Shown one piece after another: positions 1-5,606 of a DNA stretch of 11,859 nt. Origin of the DNA: RGUW01 sp040399325 (lineage in GTDB: Bacteria > Cyanobacteriota > Cyanobacteriia > PCC-6307 > Cyanobiaceae); NCBI GenBank assembly GCA_040399325.1, contig JBBASJ010000060.1, forward strand, positions 1 through 11,859, given 5' to 3'. Each line of letters opens with the position of its first letter. Within the stretch, counting starts at the first letter, position 1. The notes under the pieces were generated by a model that was given only the letters and a program-made list of their open reading frames with translations, did not search any database and had not been told where the DNA came from. The position numbers were made by a program, and so were the translations under genes.

Positions 1-138
1 CTGGGCGATCAGGAACACCATCAGCACGATGTAGAACTTGTCGGCCAGCTGGGAGAAGATCTGGCCGATCCACAGCTGCCTGAAGTCGCGCAGGCGCAGC
101 ACGGCCAGCAATCCTTGGGTGGCGGCTGGGTTGCTCAA
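1..138 (-). CDS. Major facilitator superfamily transporter, N-terminal fragment (runs off window)
   Basis: Only the first 46 codons are present. A cytoplasmic N-terminus contains the motif LRLRDFRQLWIGQIFSQLAD, followed by the beginning of a hydrophobic helix (FYIVLMVFLIAQ). The 'RDFR-LW-GQ-S-LAD' pattern is typical of the first loop and first membrane helix of MFS permeases, so an inner-membrane transporter is likely; the substrate cannot be told. The start is taken as TTG at 138-136, which overlaps the recO stop codon (TTGA junction). This suggests translational coupling and one transcript with recO. No ATG or GTG is available nearby in this frame. The family call rests on a short stretch, and the reading frame stays open to the window edge. 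Confidence 0.72.
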   Translation of the reverse strand, partial: MSNPAATQGLLAVLRLRDFRQLWIGQIFSQLADKFYIVLMVFLIAQ

Positions 139-953
139 GGCTGCTGTGCTCGCGGGGCTGGGGCCTGGGGCGCCATGTTGCCGTAGCAGCTGCGCAGCAG
201 CGCCAGCGAGCGGATGCGGCGGTTGAGGTGTTCGCGGCACCAGCACTCCAGCAGCTGCAGCAGCTTGAGCCAGACGGGCTCAGGTCCCAGCAGCTCACCG
301 CTGCTGCGGCGCGGCAGGTGGGGCCGCGGCAGGCGCTGCAGCAGGGCCAGCTCCGAGGGGTTGAGCCACACCTGGGCCCCGGCGGCGCTGCCGATCACCA
401 GGCCTTCGCTGCTGAGCAGGCTGCAGCGCCAGTCCCAGTCGCCGATGGGCGGCTCCAGGGGTGCACCGCTGCGGGCACAGGTCTGCAGCGGCAGGGCATA
501 CCCCCCCAGGGCCAGTTGCTGCAGGCTGCCCTGCACCAGGACTGCCAGCACTTCAAGACTGGGGCCCTTCTCCTCGACCAGTTGCTCCAGGCGGCCCAGC
601 TGCAGCAGCAGATGGTTGAGCAGGGCGTGGGCCGGATCGTCGTCGGCCACCAGAGCCAGGGCCAGTTCGCACAGGGCCTGGGCCGCCGCCAGGGTCTCGA
701 GCCGTGTGCCCAGGGTGCCGTAGTGATGCAGCACCTGCAGCTGGCGCAGGCGCCTGAGGCCGCGGTTGCCGCCGATCTGCAGACGCAGATGGGCCAGGGG
801 CACGGCGGCCGCCAGGCTGCTGCGGGGGCGCCTGGCGCCGGGGGCTGCCAGGCGCATCAGGCCCTGCTCGCCACTCAGGACCGCCAGCAGCCGGTCCTGT
901 TCGCCCAGGGCCTGGCTGCTCAGCACCAGGGCTTCGATGGTCTGTTCAGGCAC
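135..953 (-). CDS. recO: DNA repair protein RecO
   Basis: RecO helps load RecA onto SSB-coated single-stranded DNA in the RecFOR recombination and gap-repair pathway in the cytoplasm. The 272-residue protein opens with the typical OB-fold start (MPEQTIEALVLSSQALGEQD, then LLAVLSGEQGLMRLAAPGARRPRS), followed by a Leu/Ala-rich helical domain from about residue 80. The family's usual C-terminal zinc-type motif looks degraded. Near residue 160 the expected CxxCG reads CARSG, and the second Cys pair is absent around LLSSEGLVIGSA. The start is GTG at 953-951, inside a tandem duplication shared with the end of deoC. The stop TGA overlaps the TTG of the downstream transporter. No clear Shine-Dalgarno is visible, so coupling to deoC, which ends 8 bases upstream, is plausible. 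The identification is firm; the loss of zinc ligands is seen, but its consequence is inferred. Confidence 0.93.
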   Translation of the reverse strand: MPEQTIEALVLSSQALGEQDRLLAVLSGEQGLMRLAAPGARRPRSSLAAAVPLAHLRLQIGGNRGLRRLRQLQVLHHYGTLGTRLETLAAAQALCELALALVADDDPAHALLNHLLLQLGRLEQLVEEKGPSLEVLAVLVQGSLQQLALGGYALPLQTCARSGAPLEPPIGDWDWRCSLLSSEGLVIGSAAGAQVWLNPSELALLQRLPRPHLPRRSSGELLGPEPVWLKLLQLLECWCREHLNRRIRSLALLRSCYGNMAPQAPAPRAQQP

Positions 954-972
954 CGGTGTGTTCAGGCACCGG
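943..972 (-). repeat. 16-bp tandem duplication at the deoC/recO junction
   Basis: On the minus strand the 14-mer CCGGTGCCTGAACA occurs at 972-959 and again at 956-943, so the repeat period is 16 and 15 of 16 positions match. In the first copy GGT GCC TGA is read as the end and stop of deoC. In the second copy, in another frame, GTG CCT GAA CA begins recO. A single ancestral copy would have given an 8-base overlap (GTGCCTGA) between the two genes. Confidence 0.9.
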
Positions 973-1636
973 CCTTGAGGGCCTCGATCAGGGCCACCCC
1001 GCGGCTGGTGCCCAGGCGGCTGGCGCCGGCTTCCACCAGCTCGAGGGCGGCATCGAGGTTGGCGATCCCGCCCGAGGCTTTGATTGCGGCACGGCCGCGG
1101 GCCAGGTGCCGCAGGGTGCTCACCTGGGCGGTGGTGGCCGCCGGTCCGAAGCCGGAGCCGGTTTTGAGAAAGCCCGCTCCGGCATCGATGCTCACCTCCA
1201 CCAGCAACTCCAGCGCTTCAGGGGCGAGCTTGCCGGCTTCGAGAATCACCTTGAACGGCAGTCCGACTTCGGCCACGGCGGCCAGATCGGCCAGCAGGGT
1301 GCTGCTGTCACGGTCCGACAAAGCACCGAAGTCGGGCACCACGTCGAGCTCGTCAGCACCCTGTTCAGCGGCCAGTTCGGCCTCGGCCCGCTTGATCCCC
1401 GCCGGTACTGCGCCAAACGGAAAGCCGATCACCGCCACCAGCCTGGGCTCCACGCCCCCACCGTTGCGGGGTAACCGCTCGCGGGCATGGGCCACCCAGC
1501 GGGAGGCCACGCACACCCCGGCGAAGCCGAAGTGGCGGGCCTCCTCGCAGCAGCGGCTGATCGCCTCGCGCCCGGCCAGGGGGTCGAGCTGGGCGTGGTC
1601 GATCAGGGGGGCGAGATCGGGCCGCTCAGCGCTCAA
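962..1636 (-). CDS. deoC: Deoxyribose-phosphate aldolase
   Basis: Class I aldolase that splits 2-deoxyribose 5-phosphate into glyceraldehyde 3-phosphate and acetaldehyde in deoxynucleoside catabolism, in the cytoplasm. The 224-residue length is normal for the family. Recognisable elements are LIDHAQLDP near residue 11 (family LIDHTLLKP), the ELDVV segment with Asp98, the Schiff-base Lys158 in GFLKTGSGF (family KTSTGF), and the second active-site Lys186 in AIKASGGI. The start is TTG at 1636-1634. It has a GGAG sequence nine bases upstream, and the frame is closed by a TAG further upstream with no ATG or GTG between. It follows hpf by 50 bases containing a hairpin and is followed by recO after 8 bases, so it probably shares a transcript with recO. 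Confidence 0.95.
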   Translation of the reverse strand: MSAERPDLAPLIDHAQLDPLAGREAISRCCEEARHFGFAGVCVASRWVAHARERLPRNGGGVEPRLVAVIGFPFGAVPAGIKRAEAELAAEQGADELDVVPDFGALSDRDSSTLLADLAAVAEVGLPFKVILEAGKLAPEALELLVEVSIDAGAGFLKTGSGFGPAATTAQVSTLRHLARGRAAIKASGGIANLDAALELVEAGASRLGTSRGVALIEALKAGA

Positions 1637-1663
1637 GGGGGCAGGCTCCAGGGATGGAAGGAA

Positions 1664-1684
1664 GCCAGGGTCCTACACCCTGGC
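1664..1684 (-). terminator. Hairpin between hpf and deoC (terminator, attenuator or processing site)
   Basis: Perfect 8-bp inverted repeat, GCCAGGGT at 1664-1671 and ACCCTGGC at 1677-1684, with a 5-base loop, beginning two bases after the hpf stop codon. On the minus strand it is followed by TTCCTTCC, a pyrimidine stretch but not a strong U-tract. Partial termination or a stable 3' end for the hpf transcript, lowering deoC-recO expression, is the most likely role. Confidence 0.5.
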
Positions 1685-1686
1685 CC

Positions 1687-2271
1687 CTACTCCTTAGCCT
1701 GTATCACGCCATACCCGCCATGGTTGCGGCGATAGGCCACCTGAATCTGCCCACTGTCGCTGTCGCGAAACACGAAGAAGTCGTGGTCGATCACGTCGAG
1801 TTGCTGCAGAGCGCTGTCGACGCTCATCGGCGGCATGGCGAAATACTTGCGACGCACGCCGCGGCTGGGTGTGGCGGCCTCCTTGCCATCGGTGAGGCTG
1901 GAGCCGGGGGGCGGCAGGGTGGCCGCACCCGCCTCCTCGTCGCGGGCCGAGCGATGCACCGGGCCATGGCTGCGCTCGTGCTGGCGTTCCCGGAAGCGGT
2001 TGAGCTGGCGGGTCAGCTTGCTGGCCACCAGGTCGATGCTGGCGTAGAGGTTGTCGGAGCGTTCCTGGGCCCGGATCACGGTGCCGTTGGCAAACATCGT
2101 GACCTCGGCGGTCTGCTGCGGCACCCTTGGGTTGCGGGCCACCGACAGATGCACGTCGGCCTCCTTGACCAACCCCTCGAAGTGGTTGATGGCGCGGCTG
2201 AGCTTGGTTTCGGTGTACTCCCTGATCGCGGGTGTCACCTCGAGATTGCGGCCATGGATGAGCAGTTTCAT
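1687..2271 (-). CDS. hpf: Long-form ribosome hibernation promoting factor (LrtA-type)
   Basis: The protein binds the 30S decoding region and, in the long form, joins two ribosomes into inactive 100S dimers under stress or darkness. The cyanobacterial version is known as LrtA, the product of a light-repressed transcript. The 194 residues have the usual two-part layout. An S30AE domain covers about residues 1-100 (MKLLIHGRNLEVTPAIREY, then HFEGLVKEADVHL). A variable linker follows, then the C-terminal dimerisation domain at about 140-190 (RRKYFAMPPMSVDSALQQ, then HDFFVFRDSD and VAYRRNHGGYGVI). The start is ATG at 2271-2269, with GGAGG at 2288-2284, twelve bases upstream. The frame stays open far upstream through antisense lipB, but that part is not homologous to anything and is rejected. 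It is divergent from lipB across 51 bases. Light or dark regulation is inferred from the family, not seen here. Confidence 0.96.
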   Translation of the reverse strand: MKLLIHGRNLEVTPAIREYTETKLSRAINHFEGLVKEADVHLSVARNPRVPQQTAEVTMFANGTVIRAQERSDNLYASIDLVASKLTRQLNRFRERQHERSHGPVHRSARDEEAGAATLPPPGSSLTDGKEAATPSRGVRRKYFAMPPMSVDSALQQLDVIDHDFFVFRDSDSGQIQVAYRRNHGGYGVIQAKE

Positions 2272-2322
2272 CAGAGCGTCCGGCCTCCGTTGCTCGGAAT
2301 GGTTCAACGCTAGGAAGGGCTG
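2272..2322. promoter_or_regulatory. 51-bp divergent spacer between hpf and lipB with both ribosome binding sites
   Basis: The spacer holds GGAGG for hpf (minus strand, 2288-2284) and AGGAAGGG for lipB (plus strand, 2312-2319, three bases before ATG). These two sites support both chosen starts. I see no convincing -10/-35 pair, and the space is too short for two full promoters. At least one promoter must therefore lie inside the neighbouring coding sequence. Confidence 0.55.
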
Positions 2323-3048
2323 ATGGCGCGGTCCACGGGCGACGCAATCCTTCTTGAACCGCAGGGGCCGGTTCCGTTCGAGACGGCCTGGCAGCAGCAG
2401 CGTCAGCAGCAGCAGCGCCTGCTCGACGACCCCCAGGGGCCCGCGGCGGTGCTGTTGCTCGAGCATCAGCCCTGCTACACCCTGGGCCGCGGCGCCGACA
2501 CTGCATTTCTGCGCTTTGACCCCGAACGGCCACCCCATCCGCTGTTTCGCATCGACCGGGGCGGTGAAGTGACCCACCACTGTCCCGGTCAGCTGGTGCT
2601 TTATCCGGTGCTGAACCTGCAGCGCCACGGGGCCGATCTGCACACCTACCTGCGGCTGCTGGAGCAGGTGGTGCTGGATGTGCTCACCGCCCTCGCGTTG
2701 CCCGGTGAGCGCAGCACGGGGCAGACCGGTGTCTGGCTCCAGGGGCGCAAGGTGGCGGCGATCGGCGTGGGCGCGCGGCGCTGGATCAGCCTGCACGGCC
2801 TGGCCCTCAACGTCGACTGCGACCTGGCCGGTTTTGCCGCGATCGTGCCCTGCGGCATCAGCGATCGACCGGTGGGCCGTCTGGTGGACTGGATTCCCGG
2901 CCTCACGACAGCCCACGTGCGGCCCCTGCTGCTGGCGGCCGTTGCGACCCGTTTCGGTCTTCGCTTCAGGGAGCGGCCCGTTGCCCCGATCGCTGAAGAC
3001 ATCGCTGAAGGGGCTGCTGAAGAAACCGCTGAAGCGGCCCCTCCCTGA
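2323..3048 (+). CDS. lipB: Octanoyl-[acyl-carrier-protein]:protein N-octanoyltransferase
   Basis: LipB moves octanoate from octanoyl-ACP to the lipoyl-domain lysine of E2 subunits and GcvH; LipA then inserts sulfur. The 241-residue protein has the substrate motif RGGEVTHHCPGQ at residues 79-90, Lys143 in GRKVAAIG and the catalytic Cys177 in IVPCGIS. The family usually reads HGPGQ where this protein has HCPGQ (Gly to Cys at residue 87); whether this is normal in cyanobacteria I cannot verify. The start is ATG with a strong AGGAAGGG site. The body ends near residue 215, as in the roughly 213-residue E. coli enzyme, and is followed by an Ala/Glu tail (PIAEDIAEGAAEETAEAAPP) encoded by a tandem repeat. 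pdhC, encoding a lipoyl-domain E2 that should be a substrate, lies three genes downstream. Confidence 0.95.
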   Translation: MARSTGDAILLEPQGPVPFETAWQQQRQQQQRLLDDPQGPAAVLLLEHQPCYTLGRGADTAFLRFDPERPPHPLFRIDRGGEVTHHCPGQLVLYPVLNLQRHGADLHTYLRLLEQVVLDVLTALALPGERSTGQTGVWLQGRKVAAIGVGARRWISLHGLALNVDCDLAGFAAIVPCGISDRPVGRLVDWIPGLTTAHVRPLLLAAVATRFGLRFRERPVAPIAEDIAEGAAEETAEAAPP

Positions 3049-3052
3049 AGCG
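2962..3052. repeat. Perfect 12-bp inverted repeat enclosing the lipB tail repeat
   Basis: CGCTTCAGGGAG at 2962-2973 and its exact reverse complement CTCCCTGAAGCG at 3041-3052 are separated by 67 bases that contain the period-12 repeat. The right arm contains the lipB stop codon (3046-3048). In RNA the arms could close a stem-loop over the end of the lipB message. The left arm can also pair partly with the internal CTGAAG units. No U-tract follows directly. Confidence 0.75.
2992..3039 (+). repeat. Four-copy degenerate 12-nt tandem repeat in the 3' end of lipB
   Basis: The heptamer GCTGAAG begins at 2992, 3004, 3016 and 3028, an exact 12-base period; the other five bases of each unit vary. It encodes a 4-residue period in the protein (AEDI, AEGA, AEET, AEAA). 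The period is a multiple of three, so copy-number change would lengthen or shorten the LipB tail without a frameshift. Confidence 0.85.
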
Positions 3053-3085
3053 CCGATTGCGGCTGGGTTGTCCAGGCGTGCCTGC

Positions 3086-3113
3086 AAAAAAGCGCCACAA
3101 TTGGCGCGCTTTT
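3086..3113 (+). terminator. Terminator-like hairpin after lipB, possibly bidirectional
   Basis: GCGCCA at 3092-3097 and TGGCGC at 3102-3107 form a perfect 6-bp stem with loop CAAT. Six A residues precede it and GCTTTT follows, so the stem may extend by A-U pairing. It looks like a short intrinsic terminator 37 bases after the lipB stop. It ends only 15 bases before the synthetase ATG at 3129, so it could instead act as a leader element or attenuator for that gene. Confidence 0.6.
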
Positions 3114-3128
3114 GCCAAGGCTGCTCCG

Positions 3129-5075
3129 ATGCCACTCCTCTCCACCACGGCCGAGGTGCACTGGGGCGGCAGCCGACAGGACCGGCAGGCCCTCGCCCAG
3201 CGGGCCGACTGGGGCCAGCTCAGCCGCATCGACCAGCTCTGGCCGGTGCTGGCCGAGCGCCATGGCGATGCCGTCGCCGTGGAGGCTCCCCATGCCAATC
3301 CGCCGGAGTGCTTCAGCTACCGCGAACTCAGTGACGGCATCGACACCGCCGCCGCCGCGTTCGCCCAGTGGGGGTTGGGGCCCGGGGACGTGGTGGCCCT
3401 GTTCGCTGAAAACGGCCCCCGCTGGTTGATCGCCGATCAGGCGATCATGCGCTGTGGTGCCAGCGATGCGGTGCGGGGGGCCACGGCGCCGCTCGACGAG
3501 CTGCGCTACATCCTCGACGACTCAGCTGCCGTGGGCCTGGTGGTCGAGTCGGCGGCCCTGCTGCAGCGGCTTGCACTCTCGGCTGCGCAGCAGCAGCGCC
3601 TGCGCTTTGTGGTGGTGCTGCAAGACGAACTGGGCACTCTCACGCCGGCAGCGGCCGGGGGCCCACGGGCATGGCACAGCTGGGGCGATCTGCTGGCTCG
3701 CGGCGCGGGCGCGCCGCCCCCACCTGCCGATGCGGCCACGGGAACCTGTGGCCTGGCCACGGTCCTGTACACCTCGGGAACCACGGGGCAGCCCAAGGGG
3801 GTGCCCCTGAGCCACGCCAACCTGCTGCACCAGCTGCGCAGCCTGGGGGTGGCGGTCAACCCCCGGCCCGGTGATCGGGTGCTGAGTGTGCTGCCGATCT
3901 GGCACGCCTATGAGCGCAGCGCCGAGTACTTCCTGTTCTCCTGTGGCTGCCGGCAGACCTACACGACCCTCAAACAGCTGCGCAACGACCTGCAGGCGGT
4001 GCGACCCCACTATCTGATCAGTGTGCCGCGGCTGTGGGAGGCCCTGCTGTCGGGCTTCAGCGATGCGCTGGCGGGAATGCCTGCGGCCCGCCAGCGGTTG
4101 ATCAGCGGCGCCCTGGCCAACAGCCGCGCCTGGTGCCTGGCCCGTCGCCGCGCTCGCGACCTCACCCTGGCCCCCGAGCCGGCTGGGCTGCGCCTGGCCG
4201 CCGCCGCAACCGCGCTGCTGCGCTGGCCGGCCCACGCCCTGGCCGCCCGCTTGATCTGGCCCAAGGTGCGCGGCCAGCTGGTGGGGGGGCGTCTGCGCAC
4301 CGCCATCAGCGGTGGTGGAGCCCTGGCCATGCATGTCGATGGTTTTTTCGAGGCCATCGGCATCGAGCTGCTGGTGGGCTACGGCCTCACCGAGACCAGC
4401 CCCGTGCTCAGTTGCCGGCGCCGCTGGTGCAACCGCCGCGGCAGTTCGGGCCAGCCGTTGCCGGGCACGGCGATCCGCATCGTCGATCCCGAGCGGCGCA
4501 CCAGCCTGGCCGTGGGCGAGCGGGGCCTGGTGCTGGCCAGGGGCCCCCAGGTGATGGCGGGTTACCTGGGCAAACCCGAGGCCACGGCCAGGGTGCTCGA
4601 TGCCGAAGGCTGGTTTGACACCGGCGATCTGGGCTGTCTGCTGGCCGATGGTTCGCTGGTGCTCACGGGCCGCGCCAAAGACACGATCGTGCTGAGCAGC
4701 GGCGAAAACATCGAACCGGGTCCGCTGGAAGACTGCCTGGCGGCGGTTGAGCTGGTGGAGCAGGTCATGCTTGTGGGCCAGGACCGCAAGGCCCTCGGGG
4801 CCCTGGTGGTGCCCAGGCCCGAGCCCATGGCGGCCTTCGCCGTCGCCCAGGGGCTGGCGTTGGATGACCCCGCGGTGCTCAAGGCCCTCGCCGGCCAGCT
4901 CAACCGACGCCTGCAGGACCGACCCGGAGCCCGGCCCGACGAGCGTCTGGCCGGGGTCGCGCTGGTGGAGCCCTTCACGATCGACAACGGCCTGCTCACC
5001 CAGACCCTCAAGCAGCGCCGCGACCGCATTGCAGCCCGCGATGCGGCGGCCATTGACGCGATCTACGCCCGCTGA
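3129..5075 (+). CDS. aas: Long-chain acyl-CoA / acyl-ACP synthetase (AMP-forming)
   Basis: Adenylate-forming enzyme that activates free fatty acids with ATP and joins them to CoA or, in the cyanobacterial Aas type, to acyl carrier protein for recycling into lipids. With ATG at 3129 the protein has 648 residues. Its motifs are the ATP loop YTSGTTGQPKGV near 214-225, YGLTETSP at 418-425, GWFDTGDLG with Asp500, and GRAKDTIVLSSGENIEPGPLED from about 514. The C-terminus LTQTLKQRRDRI matches the 'LTPTLKxKR' end of the long-chain class. The frame is open back to 3057, but that extension would translate the hairpin at 3086-3113; AAGG lies eight bases before the 3129 ATG, so I chose it. Aas is the expected cyanobacterial member, but the acceptor (ACP or CoA) cannot be read from sequence. 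It sits between lipB and the YlqD gene. Confidence 0.9.
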   Translation: MPLLSTTAEVHWGGSRQDRQALAQRADWGQLSRIDQLWPVLAERHGDAVAVEAPHANPPECFSYRELSDGIDTAAAAFAQWGLGPGDVVALFAENGPRWLIADQAIMRCGASDAVRGATAPLDELRYILDDSAAVGLVVESAALLQRLALSAAQQQRLRFVVVLQDELGTLTPAAAGGPRAWHSWGDLLARGAGAPPPPADAATGTCGLATVLYTSGTTGQPKGVPLSHANLLHQLRSLGVAVNPRPGDRVLSVLPIWHAYERSAEYFLFSCGCRQTYTTLKQLRNDLQAVRPHYLISVPRLWEALLSGFSDALAGMPAARQRLISGALANSRAWCLARRRARDLTLAPEPAGLRLAAAATALLRWPAHALAARLIWPKVRGQLVGGRLRTAISGGGALAMHVDGFFEAIGIELLVGYGLTETSPVLSCRRRWCNRRGSSGQPLPGTAIRIVDPERRTSLAVGERGLVLARGPQVMAGYLGKPEATARVLDAEGWFDTGDLGCLLADGSLVLTGRAKDTIVLSSGENIEPGPLEDCLAAVELVEQVMLVGQDRKALGALVVPRPEPMAAFAVAQGLALDDPAVLKALAGQLNRRLQDRPGARPDERLAGVALVEPFTIDNGLLTQTLKQRRDRIAARDAAAIDAIYAR

Positions 5076-5102
5076 CACGCTGAGCGCTGTTTAGCCAGAC
5101 CC

Positions 5103-5549
5103 ATGAGTTCAGGCGGTCCTCTCTCGATCAAGCGTTCGATCACGGTGCGGGCGGTGGTCACCCCCCGCTGGAAGGAGGACGCCGAGCGCGAGCTCAGCGC
5201 CGCCGTGGCCAACAGCGACGGTCAGCTCTCCCAGCTGGAGCTCGAGGGCCAGCAGGTGGTCGATGAGATCCGCCGTCAGAGCGCCAACCCTCTCGATCCG
5301 CGGGTGCAGGAGCAGGTCGCTTCGATTCAGCAGCAAGTGGCCGCCAAACGGGCCGAGCTTGAGGAGCAGAAGCGCCAGCTGCTCGAGCAGCAGCGCCAGG
5401 TGCGTGATCTCGAGATGGAGCAGATCGTCGAGCAGGGCCAGCTCGAAAGCTTCTGCGATGTGCAGGTGGGCGACAACCTGGTCGAGAAGCTGTCGGTCTC
5501 CCTCGTCGTGCGCGACGGCGTGATCGAAGCGATCGAGGGCACCCTCTGA
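5103..5549 (+). CDS. YlqD-family coiled-coil protein of unknown function
   Basis: A 148-residue soluble protein. Residues 1-25 are a basic beta-like stretch (SIKRSITVRAVVTPRWKEDA). About 30-115 is a long charged Gln/Glu/Arg helix with heptad-like spacing (EQVASIQQQVAAKRAELEEQ, then LLEQQRQVRDLEMEQI), probably a coiled coil. About 116-148 is a small beta-rich end (SFCDVQVGDNLVEKLSVSLV, then VRDGVIEAIEG). This arrangement matches my memory of YlqD (DUF2869), whose B. subtilis gene lies in a ribosome-assembly operon; its role is unknown. There is no signal peptide or membrane segment. It begins 27 bases after the synthetase stop and ends 57 bases before pdhC, so shared transcription with the synthetase is likely. 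That it is a real protein is near certain; the family assignment is probable. Confidence 0.82.
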   Translation: MSSGGPLSIKRSITVRAVVTPRWKEDAERELSAAVANSDGQLSQLELEGQQVVDEIRRQSANPLDPRVQEQVASIQQQVAAKRAELEEQKRQLLEQQRQVRDLEMEQIVEQGQLESFCDVQVGDNLVEKLSVSLVVRDGVIEAIEGTL

Positions 5550-5563
5550 GCCTGGTGCTCAGA
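5545..5563 (+). terminator. Hairpin over the stop codon of the YlqD gene (weak terminator candidate)
   Basis: TCTGAGC at 5545-5551 and GCTCAGA at 5557-5563 form a 7-bp stem with a 5-base loop, and the stop TGA (5547-5549) lies in the left arm. No U-tract follows, so strong intrinsic termination is doubtful. It may be a processing or partial stop point before pdhC. Confidence 0.35.
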
Positions 5564-5573
5564 AGTGCCGGCG

Positions 5574-5579
5574 TAAAAT
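5574..5579 (+). promoter_or_regulatory. Possible -10 element for pdhC
   Basis: TAAAAT at 5574-5579 is an AT-rich hexamer close to the TATAAT consensus in very GC-rich surroundings, 27 bases before the pdhC start. No good -35 hexamer is seen at normal spacing. With the hairpin just upstream it suggests that pdhC-queA may have its own promoter. Confidence 0.4.
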
Positions 5580-5606
5580 CCGCCCCAACAGCGCGGCAGT
5601 CCTCCG

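Noticed and set aside
228..1697. Open plus-strand frame of 489 codons across recO and deoC
   Set aside because: It is antisense to two genes with clear protein motifs, is Gln/Ala/Arg-rich as expected from high third-position GC on the other strand, and shows no recognisable domain.
3057..3128. Longer N-terminus for the synthetase from ATG at 3057
   Set aside because: It would translate a terminator-like hairpin, lacks a ribosome binding site and adds no family sequence.
2272..3135. Upstream extension of the hpf frame through antisense lipB
   Set aside because: The conserved HPF N-terminus MKLLIHGRNLEVTP starts at 2271 with GGAGG upstream; the extension is low-complexity antisense of lipB.
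3522..5078. Minus-strand frame of 518 codons opposite the synthetase, and a similar 412-codon frame opposite pdhC (5643-6881)
   Set aside because: Both are His/Gln/Gly-rich shadows of high-GC genes with intact adenylation and E2 motifs on the plus strand.
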